From Epiperipatus broadwayi (taxonomy: Eukaryota; Onychophora; Udeonychophora; Euonychophora; Peripatidae), in the NCBI GenBank assembly GCA_028023455.1, contig JAQFVV010000459.1:276001-340000 (forward strand): DNA of 64,000 bases, in the 5' to 3' direction. The position numbers were made by a program, and so were the translations under genes. Position 1 is the stretch's first letter. Each line of letters starts with the position of its first letter. Below the pieces are notes generated by a model, which was not told the origin of the DNA, searched no databases, and worked only from the letters and a program-made list of their open reading frames with translations. Of the stretch, positions 11,461 to 23,280 are shown one piece after another.

Positions 11461-11750
11461 TTACACAAACATTCATTCTGCCTTATCAGGCACTGAGAAG
11501 AAAGACCATGGTGTTTCTTGATCTTAAACTCAGAGGTAAAAAGCCAATAAACTCACCATGCTGGCTAATGCGTGTTGGTGAGCAGCCCATCCATGTTCGT
11601 ATACTATATGAATAAACATATAGTAATAACAGCTGCAACGACAAGAACGTATGGAGTGGACATTAGGAATTTGCCCTGCTCGGTTCCTTTAAGGCCTCCA
11701 AGAGGAATCAAAGGGTCTCCTTTCAGTTAATAGCAAACTCCTTTCTGCAG
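11461..11750 (-). other. RTE 5' untranslated region
   Basis: Similarity to the second copy (about 41180-41528) includes the block at 11651-11690 (TATGGAGTGGACATTAGGAA) and ends near 11750 at CTTTCTGCAG, which marks the element's 5' end. The stretch may hold the internal promoter, but no specific motif is claimed. Confidence 0.6.
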
Positions 11751-12991
11751 CCATGTTGTTTGCATTATCTTTAAATTTCTAAATAATTAATTTTTCTTTC
11801 TTATAAAAACTTAAATAATTTATTTATTATTTTATGACATTGAATATATAGCATTTTAATGATAATTTTAAATGATATAGTTATTATCTTTTTACATATA
11901 TAATCAGACTAGACAATTCACAAGCTTAAAATGTGCCTGAAGGTTTGTGATGATGGTCTGTTGGATGGGAAAATATATTAGATTATTTCCATCATCTATT
12001 ATTAAATGTTTAATGTACAGATAAATGTAGACTTTATTTAAATTTTCCAAATACAAACAACTTGTTAGTAACACAAATAAATGTTAAGTAACAAACATAG
12101 AATGTAGACTAGGTTTAATATCATGTTTAGCAATGAAGAAAATGGATTTTACAAATATTTCTCTAAGCTTATGCATTTTCGCATTTTAATTTCCAACTTA
12201 GTATCTAAATCTCAAAAGTATATACACTTTTCATACGAATTTTGTAATTCTTCGAATCATGTACTGTTCAAGTTAATATGAAAAGATAAGTAAACTAATA
12301 AAAAGCACTAAGCCAGCTTTCAGAAGATTACTGCCAGAATCATAACTTGTATCAGGAAAGACTCAATTTTCTAAGATGTTCTCTAAAGACATATCATAAT
12401 TAAAATATACAATGAAGTCATGAATTAGAAATAAAAGTAACTAATTTCCAAGAGCTGTGAATAACTTAATGGATAAACATCAATTAATTATGGAAAGTAT
12501 AGAATGATACCTACTAAATATATTCCTTTAACTTTGCTGGTATTAAAGCCGTAATTTATTAATATTGTCATAAATCGGGGAATGAAACCTATAAATTTGT
12601 TTATTTTGTGTATATCTATCTATTAGTTTGTTTATAGCTCTTTGGAGTTAGTTACCTCCATTTAAATTTCATATTGTTAAACTATGATTATTTTACTCAC
12701 ATAAAGCAAGAAAAAAACTTGCCTGCTTGAGGGAGCCAGGAATTCCAGTTAACTTTGTAACTGGCATCACATTTTTATTTCTTTTTTCTTAGGTTGGAGA
12801 ATTAAATTTTCTTAAAACTATTCAAAGTTAAAAGAGCAATTCCTTAACTCTCTTTCCATGCAAGAATTATGTCACTATTTGTTAACAGGTAACAATAATT
12901 ATAACCTTTATAAAGCTGGGGAAAATTTTATCATTACCATTAATTATTCTAGAGATCTCTATGGTGATTTTTGCCTTTTTAAAGAAGAAAT
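11751..12991. other. AT-rich intergenic DNA
   Basis: I see no gene or clear repeat boundary. Around 12720-12790 there are words resembling the tandem unit that starts at 12992, possibly a decayed extra unit. Confidence 0.4.
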
Positions 12992-13760
12992 TGGATTTCA
13001 CTTTGCTTTGCTGACTGAGTGAGGGAGTCTGGCTGCTGGCAAGATGTTTGGGATCTAAATCTCAGTTTCTATGAAGGTGTGGGTTGGGAGACAGACACTG
13101 GGGGGAGGGATCGTTATCGAATTGGATTTTCTTGTTGTTGGAAAACACAATAATATTACTTCTTGCAGTTTTAGTGCTTTTGTAGTAAACCAGAGATTCA
13201 CCTTTTCTGACTGTTTGAGGGGATTCTGGTAGTTGGGAGGATCCCTAAAAGTCCAAATCATGGCTCCTATGGTGTGAGGAGCTGTAAGAAGGGTGTTAAG
13301 GAGATTATTACCAATTTAGACTTTCTCATTCATAAGAAAGCATTTGAAACATTAATTATTGCAGTTTTGGGGCTTTTGTTATAGATCAACATTTTTATCT
13401 TTGCTTTCCAAGTGGGATATGGGGGTTGGGAGAGTCCCTGGAAGCCTAAATCGCCATTTTTATGGGGTTGAATTGAGAGGAGGATGTTAAGGAGACTGAG
13501 ACCAATTTTGATTACTTCATTCATAAGCTGGAAATTTTGGCATTATTATGTTGTTGACAATTTGTGATACAAAGATTTCACCTTTGCTGTCTGGGTGAGG
13601 GAATCTAGAGGTAGGTGGTCCCTGGGAAACTAAATTGCAGTTCATTGAAAAAGGAACTGCAAGGAGGGTGTTAAGGGGATTGTTGATGATTCTGATTCCC
13701 TCATTTATAAAAAGCAATAGTCGCATTAGCTATATGGATGCAGTAATTAAAACTGGAGAC
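12992..13760. repeat. Tandem repeat, about four ~190-bp units
   Basis: Units begin near 12992, 13195, 13391 and 13574 (spacings about 203, 196 and 183). Each starts with a form of GATTTCACCTTTGCT, then GAGGGANTCTGG and a G-rich GGGTTGGGAG part. The last three share a GGAGGGTGTTAAGGAGA-type block and CTCATTCATAA near the end. The units are clearly related but well diverged, and much richer in G than their surroundings. The repeat type is not recognised. Short open frames within it recur only because the units recur. Confidence 0.75.
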
Positions 13761-16700
13761 TTTACCTAGTAAATAACAATTTCACTGAACAGTAATTTAT
13801 TTTGGTCTGTGTCTGATCATTGCCTTAAGATGTTTCTCAAGCACTCACTCATCTATCTTAAATTGGATCGCATATAATAGACTCTCCAAATGTTATTCAT
13901 TTTGAAGTCTAAACTTCATAGATCATTTTTAATTACAACAATCATTATTACCAATTATTAATTAGCTCATGGAATAAGGCCACCATTGGTTAATCAGACT
14001 ATGCATTACTGCTCCTGGTTTTTCACAGGATCTCAAGTTGTTGAAACAAGATAGTCAAAATTCAATTCCTGAAGCCAATTCTGCATTATACGATGCAAAT
14101 CAACAGCAGCTCTTTGAATTAACAATAAATCTTTATATAACACATAATGTAGGCAGATGACTTTGGGAGTATATACTAAGGCTCCCAATTTAAAAAATGA
14201 AGAGAAATTCAACAAGTCACCCATAGAAATTTCTGGAGTTTTCTGCTATGATTAAACTTTGGAATAAAACTACTGTCCCAATATATCATCAATTCCCTCA
14301 GTGACTGTCCTTGAAATAACAACTGAGGAGATACTATTTTCAACACTTCTATTGTCCAGGGAAAGCAATCTCATGAACTCTTAACTTGACTCATTGCATC
14401 CCTCTTAAAAATCCTACCCTCTGCTCTATTACCGCTTGCTGTCTTATTATGACATTATTGCCATTGCTTAATCTCAGAGAAGTCAATCTATGTACTTCAT
14501 TGTAACTCAACCTTATGTACACCTTAAGTTTTAACTAAAGTTCATCTTCGAGAATAAAGCAAGAAAAAACCTATGCTGTGATTCAAATTATTTCGGATTT
14601 CTTCATAATAATTGCTAATAACTAATTATCTTAAAAACATATGCTAAGTAGTTAATAACTAAATTATAAATTTAATTACATCTTGTAATGAGTATATATA
14701 CTGTTTATAATGTAATATATTATATTACTACAAAATTTCGATGTTGTATTTTGTTTAATTGTTTCTTTTAAATATTGGATGGCAATACAAAATAATATTG
14801 GAATATCTAATCAATAAATTTCAGATTCACTGTGCTTTCCAGAGTAAAATACAGCTTGGTGAATATTAAAAAAATACAATAGAACAAATAAAAACGAAAC
14901 AGTTTCATGGTTACAATAAATATTTTTTTTTTACAAATTAATTTAAAACTACACTTTGTGTTCTTCATTTATGATTTCAAAATGTTTTTATTTGATAAAG
15001 AATTGCAAACATGAAAAGTAAGTTGTTCATTTAAATTATCTTTTTTTAGGTTTTTTGTTTATACTGTAAAAATAAATTTTATTGACTTTATTTATATTGT
15101 TTGTTCTCAAAACGGTGCATATTTTTATTCTAAAAGAAAAATTCTCATACCCAGTTGTATATTGTTTTTTTTTTTAAAAATAATTATGATATTCTAAGAT
15201 TTCTTTGGTAAAGTAAATGAAGAAGCTGTATTGGTATTTTTGTAGCAGAAAGATCTAATTAACAGTGTTGAAAATAAACAACCTTGCATCAAATGCAGTT
15301 GTTTACTATGATGGAGGAAAAAAAGTGGGTATTTAGAGCAATTTTTCTTTAACCACATCATGACTGCCAAATTAATCATTCCATGTGAGATAGCATTGCT
15401 TTTTTGTGGTTTTTTATGAAATAAAAAGAAAACTATTGGCAACACTAATAAAAAAAATTAACCTTTTTTCAATTTGCTGTTTTACAACAAATAAGTTTAT
15501 TTTAATTTTTTTGTATTTTCTTACATAACAAATAAAAAGATTTTAGTCTCAATTATTTTGACCTTTACTATTATTATTTTTATAAAAGTGGATAATACTT
15601 ATAACTGACTTCATTTTTTTCTGAAATTTTCAAATTCAAAATATATATATATAAATAAAGGCAAATAAGAATATTAAAAATTCCAAACAAACCTATCAGT
15701 CACAAATAGTAAGATACTCTTTGAAATTATATATTAAATTTATAAATTAATTTGTATTAGATACTATTCCAAGAATTCAAAATAAAGTTTTAAAAATTTG
15801 CGAATTGGCTGCACTTTTTTGTATCTCTCCCTCCCCCATACACTTCCATTTTTCTCAAAACAAAATATATAATTGAAAAAACAAATAATACTAAAAGTTT
15901 GAAACAAACCTTTCAATGAAAAAGGGTTTAAGATTGCACATTGAGTTTATAAATTACTTTTTCAAACAAAGGAATCTTAAATTTATGGATTAATTATCAC
16001 ATTATTGAATTATAATGTCTTAAAGATTAAACTAATGAGTTGTAGGTGCCCTAACACATCTGTACTTTAATATAAATATAATGAAAATTATATTTATTTA
16101 TCTAATCACATCTGTACTTTAATATAAATATAATGAGAATTTTATTTATTTATCTAATATTTCTTTAATGTTGTATAAATACTGTATATCATATATAGAT
16201 ATATATTGTTAAATAAATGTAACTACAATGTGTTTTCTTATTACTTTCAATACATTTTATTTTCAAAATCGTTTAACATAATTAATTAATATATGTGATT
16301 AAAAATAATGTTACGAACGGCATAATTTATTACTAAAAGTAATGGTTAAAAAGTGTTAAAAGTGATATTAAAGTTTTGATTACTGTGAAGACATTCACAG
16401 TTGACATTCACAGTTTTGTTTATATTTAACAAACTTTAAATAATAGAACTTCTACACAGGCAGTGGTGAAATTCAATAAATAATTATTATACATCTCCAG
16501 ATTTTTTTACTTTAACAATATGTTTTAATATTTATTTTTTAAAATGTTGTTATACATCTTAATCGGTATTAAGAGTACAATATAAACCTTTCTATTAGGT
16601 ACTTTTTATTATAAAATATCATAATGCATTAATAAAATACATTATTTATATAAAGCCATAATAATATATAACAATAATATAACACCAAATGGAGAGTAAG

Positions 16701-17076
16701 TACATATTACTTCATACTAACTGTACATTATTCAACAGCACTAAGCAGTTTAGCGCAGTGATAAAATAGCAGGCTAAAATTGACAAGTTTGTGCTCAAAT
16801 CACCTAATAAAGTCCCAAGCGGTAAACTAATTTAAAATATTCTTATTCTTTTTGTTGAATTATTAAACAAATAAAAAAAGGTATGCATTTGCTTAAAGAT
16901 TACATTCAATTATAAATATTGATACACTCACCTTTATCTATCATTAGTTTTCATATTGTTTTACTGAAAATTGTTCTATTTGCAGTCCACTACGCTAGAT
17001 TTGGCAAAACTAGAGTTTTCTTAAGTGCATCACATGTTGACATTAAATGGAAAAAAAAAACTAATCAATTCTTATT
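13761..17076. other. AT-rich intergenic DNA 3' of the GPCR
   Basis: I see no convincing gene. The part at 14260-14570 is somewhat less AT-rich and ends in AATAAAGCAAGAAAA, which could be the end of an old retroelement, but no domain is readable. The duplicated words at 16045-16095 and 16105-16155 form a short ~60-bp tandem repeat. A tRNA-like scrap lies at 16751-16803. Confidence 0.35.
16751..16803 (+). repeat. Degenerate tRNA-like sequence
   Basis: TAGCGCAGTGATA (16751-16763) resembles a tRNA A box, and GTGCTCAAATCAC (16791-16803) resembles a B box, at a spacing typical of tRNA-type promoters. No cloverleaf is complete. It is probably a SINE or tRNA pseudogene relic. Confidence 0.3.
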
Positions 17077-18090
17077 TTAAGGAGAAATCTTAAGACTTTT
17101 CCAAAAGTGAATTTTTTTTAGTATAGGACAGACTTCTTGAAATCCATTTTTGAAGTCTTTGTTTGTAATATATAAAATAACTGGATTAATCCAGCTAGAA
17201 GATGCCCATATATGAAGTGCAATAGCCGCTACCCATCGAGGAAAAAGAACTTCATCTAAACTATAATAAAACTTCAGGAATGCAGCTCCAACAAAAGGTG
17301 TATAAAGGCAAAAAAATGCGAATACTATTATTAGCAGACTTTTAGCCAATTTAATTTCTTTTTGCCGTCTAACGTCCTGTTGATCAGTTTTACCATTTGC
17401 ATGCTTATCTTTTCCAAGACGCTTTCCACTTGATATGACAACATTCAAAATCTGTTGATTACAAAAAAATATAATGATGACTGGAATAATATACACAATA
17501 ACAAGAAGAATGAAAGGATATGCATCATAATCATAGACGCATAGGCCAGCTTCTAAATAATATCTTAAACGACCAAGACCAATTAAAGGACACATTCCTA
17601 AAAATACGGTAAGTATCCAAAACAGAAGAAGCATCAGACTTACATTTTTAACCGTGAAAATTGTGCTAAAATAGTGTGATTTTGCTATCATAACATAGCG
17701 ATTGATACTGAGCAACATTAATATATATAAAGAATTGATCTGACTTGAAAACACAAAGAAGTATTGAATACCGCAAAGTATTTTACTTTTTGATAGCAAT
17801 GGTCCATTAAATATTTCCACAATTGCTAATGGATATTGAAAAATTGCTTTTTGTATATCAACTACTGCTAGATTGGCTACAAATACATTTGAAATCGTTC
17901 GTAAGTTTTTAACTTTATATAAGGCCAACAGTACAATAACATTGACTAAAAAAGTAAGTGATATGATCAAAATTAGGTGACAAAGTTCGCCATATCTTTC
18001 AGCTTTATTAAAATAAAAATGAAACATTTCATCTGTAAAATTAGTAGAAAAAATTGTCTCATTGAAAGGACTCGTAAAAAATGGTTTCAT
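17077..18090 (-). CDS. Class A (rhodopsin-like) G-protein-coupled receptor, intronless, 337 aa
   Basis: Seven hydrophobic helices are visible, roughly residues 36-60, 68-92, 104-132, 150-172, 191-212, 250-274 and 286-308. Class A landmarks include N50 (helix 1), NLAVVD with D78 (helix 2), C106 with C184 for the extracellular disulfide, NRY at 130-132 in place of DRY, P203 (helix 5), CLYTP at 261-265 in place of CWxP, and NPVIL at 302-306 in place of NPxxY. The N-terminus has two N-glycosylation sites (N10, N17). Intracellular loop 3 is short and basic. The start is the first ATG at 18090; the frame is open upstream to about 18174 but with no ATG before an in-frame stop. Ligand unknown. The NRY motif recalls melatonin-type and many cnidarian orphan receptors, but I do not assign one. 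Spliced upstream exons cannot be excluded. Confidence 0.88.
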   Translation of the reverse strand: MKPFFTSPFNETIFSTNFTDEMFHFYFNKAERYGELCHLILIISLTFLVNVIVLLALYKVKNLRTISNVFVANLAVVDIQKAIFQYPLAIVEIFNGPLLSKSKILCGIQYFFVFSSQINSLYILMLLSINRYVMIAKSHYFSTIFTVKNVSLMLLLFWILTVFLGMCPLIGLGRLRYYLEAGLCVYDYDAYPFILLVIVYIIPVIIIFFCNQQILNVVISSGKRLGKDKHANGKTDQQDVRRQKEIKLAKSLLIIVFAFFCLYTPFVGAAFLKFYYSLDEVLFPRWVAAIALHIWASSSWINPVILYITNKDFKNGFQEVCPILKKIHFWKSLKISP

Positions 18091-19011
18091 TATACAAACA
18101 CTTGCAGTAATTGTTATTCTAATTTCTACTGAAATAATAACACAAACATGTAGACTTTTATTTTCAGCTTCCAAAATAAGTTTACGATAAAATACGATCT
18201 TTAGTTATTTCAGAAAATATATATTTTATTGAAGGCTTATAGAATTGTTTTACATTTTAATTCATCCCGAAATACAGAGTGCTACAAAAGTGGGTCACTA
18301 AGATGGATAAATGAAATTGTATTGCACATTGGAACTATAAATAAATAAATAAATAAAACATTTTTTATAAAGTGTACTTAATTTTAGTTAACATAATAAC
18401 ACTAATAACAGACGTATTGCTAAGCAAACCTCATTACATTTCTACATTTTTTACATCATTATTTATTTAGTTTCAGTTCAGTATATTTGATGTAAATTCT
18501 TGTTATAGATTTAATAATATTTAAATAAATACAATATTTTAATTTTGTTTAATATATCAAAGACTATTTTTGAAGTTCGGATTGCATTTAAACTCTAAGT
18601 GGAATAATATTTATTTTAGAATTACTTTTTAAAACATTTTTTATATAAAAAAAATCTATTTAAGTAGTGGAAAGACAATATAAGGGTTTTAATAAAATGG
18701 TAATGAAAAATAATAATTATATGAAAACTGACGCAGAGGAAAAGAATAATACATTTAAAATAGTAAAGTTAATAAAGTATATAAAAATAAAAAAATACTA
18801 ATTATAAGTATAAAGTTTGAGATATATTAAAAAAATGGAAAGAATCTAATAATCTTATAACATCAGACAAATTAGTCTTAATGCTGTTGAAAGAGCACAT
18901 CTGACAAAGGAATACCAGTTTTCAATTGTCGATGGGAAGAATTAAACAGAGTAGATGACATGAAAAACATAAGGCAATTGATTGGATCACAAACACAAAA
19001 AAAATACATTA

Positions 19012-19080
19012 CAAAGAATTTGATTTATCAGTGTCAAATTTTCTACACTCGCTATTCTCTTAGCAACTATTACAGATAAA
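19012..19080 (-). repeat. Dispersed ~80-bp repeat, copy D
   Basis: On the minus strand it contains AGAAAATTTGACACTGATAA then ATCAAATT, matching the core of copies A and E. Confidence 0.5.
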
Positions 19081-19353
19081 TACATGAGATTATCTAATGA
19101 TACAACTTCTCAGTAAAAGATTATATCTATGATTTTACATAACTACATAAAATAGTGCAATTTAATCTGTATTTTTCAATGTATAATATCTTATGAGATA
19201 TAATTAAAAATTTATTCCAATGTACATTCTTGAAACATGTGAATCTGAATATAATCCCAGGATGAACTTTGCATTGAATTAAAACTCAGTTGTTAACACA
19301 AGACTTGCTCTTTGTCATACATATTTATCATTTATTCTGAATTTATCCATTCC

Positions 19354-19430
19354 AAATTAATACAATTTGATATGCAAGAGTCAAATTTTCTATGCTCATA
19401 ACTTTGTCGCCTACCATTTCGCATAAATAA
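19354..19430 (-). repeat. Dispersed ~80-bp repeat, copy E
   Basis: On the minus strand it contains CAAAGTTATGAGCATAGAAA followed by ATTTGACTCTTG and ATCAAATTGTATTAA. It is closest to copy C. Confidence 0.5.
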
Positions 19431-20120
19431 ATCAGTAGTTATTAATAAAAACTGTTTAACATAAAGATTAATATATTCTTTATATATATAATATTACAAA
19501 TCGATGTCTATATTTCTTCAAAATAATATACGTAAATTTATAAATAAATAGTAGAAAATACAGTATTTAAAAGTGTATAAAAATATATCTATAACCGTAC
19601 TGTATTTTTTTCCAATGCGTAAGCTTGTGGTTAAGACCTGTAGAGGTCCCTACCTTCGCATTTTCAACCACACATGCTTTAGGTTTATTGCCTTAGTAAA
19701 TATTACTAATATTTATTTATAAATTTTTGTATTTATATATAAAATGGAATTAAACTTTATATCATTTTTTTCATATATAATAAATATTCTTTAAACTTCA
19801 AGTAAAACAACTTTATGGGATAATTCAGTATAATATCATATTTGATCATTGTTAAGGACGTACAAATAAATACATGAAAAAATAAACCGCAAAATGAAAT
19901 TTTCATACTAAAGCAGCCTCATCAATTATCTCCGAAATCTTCATCTTTCTCACACATTGATTCATTATTTGGTCAATGTTTTTCAAGATGATTATTTCAC
20001 ATATTTATGTATAAAAATAGTGGTATAAATATTAAACTGAGATTTAAAGTTTTTATCTGGGCAATATACAATTCGATTTTAATAAATTATTAGTACTAAT
20101 CATTTATAAATTTATCAGCA

Positions 20121-20200
20121 GTGGATAGTGTCAAAGATAAGAGTCCAGAAATTTGGCACTTGTCAATCAAATTGTAATACTTTGGTACTGATAAATATGA
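20121..20200 (+). repeat. Dispersed ~80-bp repeat, copy A
   Basis: It carries TGGATAGTGTCAAAGATAAG, then TTTGGCACTTGTCAATCAAA, then ACTGATAAATATG. The order matches copies B, C and E. Confidence 0.5.
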
Positions 20201-20487
20201 AAAAAATGATGAAGTCATATGGTTACACAAAATATGTATTTTAAATATTGCCTTTTTTAGACCTCTTTATTCATATGTTTCAAAAATATGTAGTATAGTG
20301 AAAGTTTGAAGAATATCTTAAAAAGATATTGCATATAAAATGAACTAATAAGTTGATTAATTTTATGTATTTGCATATAAAAACAAATATATTATTCTTT
20401 GAAAAACTATAAAGTTCATATCTACGCTAGAGATAATCACTAGTTTAATAAACTATTAATAAAAAAATGATGTATATAATTAATATG

Positions 20488-20575
20488 CTTGGTGTCAAAC
20501 TTAAATGTGAAGAATGTTTGACACTTGTAAATCACCATAAAATAATTTGATATTGATATATATTAAACCGATTAT
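20488..20575 (+). repeat. Dispersed ~80-bp repeat, copy B
   Basis: It carries CTTGGTGTCAAAC, then TTTGACACTTGTAAATCA, then TTTGATATTGATATATATTA. A further shared word (CAATTGATGAATACTGGCTT) follows near 20592 and recurs in altered form near 23133. Confidence 0.5.
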
Positions 20576-22599
20576 GAATATAATGTAAGCCAATTGATGA
20601 ATACTGGCTTAGCCCATACTGTACTTCTTAGGATTCCCCCCCTTATTATTATATTATTAATGAAATCAATTAATACTTCACGTGACTTATTCAACTTTTA
20701 TTTACAAATGTAATATAAAGAGTGTCCTAATATATATTACTCTAAATAAGTTTATTTTCTTTTTTTTTACCGATAAGTGCAACAAGAGAACGGATTCAAA
20801 ATCTATATCTAGACTTATCCCCATACGGCTATTTAAGTTGAAGAGCTAGATTTGAAAACGTGAAGGTCTGAAAAATTCAGATTTTCTTTATAATAGATAA
20901 GTATTAGATAAATGCTGGGCTTGGGTTTGTATTTTGGAACTGGTGTCTGGCTGCTGTAGCTACTCACTGACAAGATAGCTCAAAATCCAGATTTGGGATG
21001 GGGATAAATCTAGATCGAGATTTTGTATGCGATATCTTGCTGCATTTATGATAAAAAAATAAAAAATAAACTTGTTTCAGACGTTTCAAAAATGGGTGGA
21101 ATTTTTAACGTCAATTGTTCTTTTCAAATGCTTGTTTGTGTAGATTGAGGTTGTTGTTGTTTTTTTTAGAAATATGAAAAGAGAGATGAAATTGATTTAT
21201 TTTATGTATTTATAATTCTTTATTACTATATTAATATGAAGGTTTGTTTGGCCATTTGTTACTTCAAAACTCAAGAAATATTACACCAATCTTGATTAAT
21301 CTTGCACAATTTTTTTAGGGACAATTACATAGGCTATGGATTTTTTCCTTCTCATATTTGTTTTAAAAGCTTTTGCAATATAAAAATTAATCAACATTGT
21401 AATCATTTTTGAATGACTTCATTAAAATGAAAAAGAAAAGATTGAAATACATACTACTGAAATGGAAAGAATTTTAATTTTTGTTTAATTATTTAAATTG
21501 TTTTTACCATGTATTTATTATTTTTACTTACAAGTAAATAAAATGAAATTTTGTAAATATATTTTAAATTAATTATATTTTGTTTGTACAATATAGTTAA
21601 TTTTTCACTTCCAATTGGAGCATGAACAAAATACAATGATGTTAAAATTTCATAGCCTTTTCTAAAAGACGGTTTATCACATGAAAAATACTACATATAC
21701 TAAAACATTATCAATTTCAACAGCATAAGTAATCATAAAAAGTTTTATTTTGTGCAATATTGCTGTTGATAAATACATAAATATATAAGACATGGGTGTA
21801 GCACGTATTGCACTATATTTTTTCATTCCTCTAATGCGAGCAACGCGACGCCGTGGATATATACATATTTGAGACTCCTATTCATAAATTATGTTATTTA
21901 CATAAAAAAAAAAAAAAATTTTTTTTATTTGCAACATTATCATTATTTTACTAACAAAAGCAAAGCCGTGGACAAATAAAATCTCCATTAATTAAAAACT
22001 ATTGCTATAATAATAAAAATAATAATTATAACAATAATTAACCATTATATACAGTCTCTCAATCTTCTTAACCTTCTTCAACTGTTGTTAAATTCAAAAG
22101 GAAACAAACATGATCAATTCAAGTCCCATGAATCCCAAATTTTAACGTTAGCAGCTTATCTATTATTTATATTCATTTTATTTTTATTTATTACAATTTC
22201 CTCCTTAATATTTTTTTACTGAAAGTGTTAAGATTCTTCATGAAGAGAGAAACAATAATAAAAGAAAAATTAAGAATGCAATTTTAATACTAGAAATAAA
22301 ATGAATATAATTAATAGACAAGTTGCTAACATTGAAATTCGGGATTTATGAGATTTGAGTTAACGGTGTTTGCTTCCATTATGTTTTTTTGTTTTTTTTA
22401 ATTTAACAGCAGTTGAGGAGGGTTAAGGAATTAACCAAAAGTATTTATGTTTTTCTGCAGATTAAGGAATTAACTGAAAGTACTTCTGCAGATTGAGAGA
22501 CTGTATACATCAGTTAATTGCTGTTATATTTACTATATATATATATATATATGTGTGTGTGTAACATATTAATCGTTAATAGAGGTTTGAAATTTATCT

Positions 22600-22705
22600 A
22601 GTCAAGCATTGTTAGCCGAGGGGTCAGTGCAACTGCCTTGCTTGCAAGCAGTAGTTGGTTGAAGACGGTTATGGGTTCGCCTCCCTGTCAATGCTATGAC
22701 ACATG
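22600..22705 (+). repeat. tRNA-derived SINE, copy 1
   Basis: The tRNA-like head has TTAGCCGAGGGGTCAGTGC (A box region with the class II tRNA signature GCCGAG.GGT) and GGGTTCGCCTCCC (B box). It ends in TGCTATGACACATG plus an A-rich run. The flanks show only a weak possible duplication (AAATTTATCT versus AATATTATCT). Confidence 0.8.
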
Positions 22706-22782
22706 AAAAAAATATTATCTGTGTTAGAAATACCTTCTAGTTTAATAAATGGTTAATAATAATCATTGTTGTATATATCTGA

Positions 22783-22870
22783 AATGGATGGTATCAAAGT
22801 TATGAGTATAAAAATTTTGATTTTTGTGATAATATATTGTATTGATAAATACTAAGCAACTTATGAAAAC
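22783..22870 (+). repeat. Dispersed ~80-bp repeat, copy C
   Basis: It carries TGGATGGTATCAAAGTTATG, then TTTTGATTTTTGTG, then ATTGTATTGATAAATACTAA. Confidence 0.5.
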
Positions 22871-23189
22871 ATATGTCAGAAATTAAGATTCACCAGCTTA
22901 TGAATGTTGAAACAATATTTAGAGTCGTTCGTTTTTTTATACTTTTCATAAATGTATCTAGACTGGAGGTTTTAAGTATATCTCAAAAAAAAAAAAATCA
23001 TAGGGCAAGACGTACAAATATATATGCATTGAATCTTGTAAATATGAAAATACTGGATTGTAGGAATAGTATATATAATAATATAAAGCTGAATACTGAT
23101 TATATATATATATATGTGAGGATAGTAATATAGACCAACTGATGATTGCTGGTTTAGCATGAAATATGTATATTGGTGATTATTTATCT

Positions 23190-23280
23190 TTTCAACATGT
23201 GTGCAATCAGGTGGGTCAGCAATATGAGTTGGCAATAAGAGTGGCGGGTCGTGTGAAAGTCTGAATTCGAACCCACATAT
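23190..23280 (+). repeat. Second tRNA-like repeat family, copy 1
   Basis: It shares with 24395-24500 the order TTTCAACATG, CAATATGAG.TGGC, GGGTCGTGTGAAAGTCTGA and a B-box-like ATTCGAACCC. It is distinct from the class II SINE. Confidence 0.55.

Larger units (their letters stand above)
8447..11750 (-). mobile_element. RTE-type non-LTR retrotransposon, apparently full length
   Basis: The single long minus-strand ORF combines an apurinic-type endonuclease with a reverse transcriptase and is followed at once by a short 3' end with TGATGATGATGA repeats. Both traits are characteristic of the RTE clade. The 5' end is placed near 11750 because similarity to the second, decayed copy (39410-41530) runs to that point, giving a ~290-bp 5' untranslated region. 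The minus-strand 3' end touches the gypsy LTR at 8446, so no target-site duplication can be seen. Confidence 0.85.
18091..22599. other. AT-rich intergenic DNA 5' of the GPCR
   Basis: This should contain the receptor's promoter, but no element could be identified. It holds copies of a dispersed ~80-bp repeat (listed separately), a GC-richer hairpin-like patch at 19614-19690 (CTTGTGGTT pairing with AACCACA), and (TA)n at about 22533-22552. No other gene is seen. Confidence 0.4.

Noticed and set aside
14033-14224. A 63-codon minus frame containing AAVDLHRIMQNWLQELNF
   Set aside because: It looks protein-like, but it is short and isolated and shows no recognisable family motif.
18091-18174. An N-terminal extension of the GPCR by 28 codons
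   Set aside because: The extension would have to start at a TTG; no ATG exists in that frame before an upstream stop, so the ATG at 18090 was chosen.
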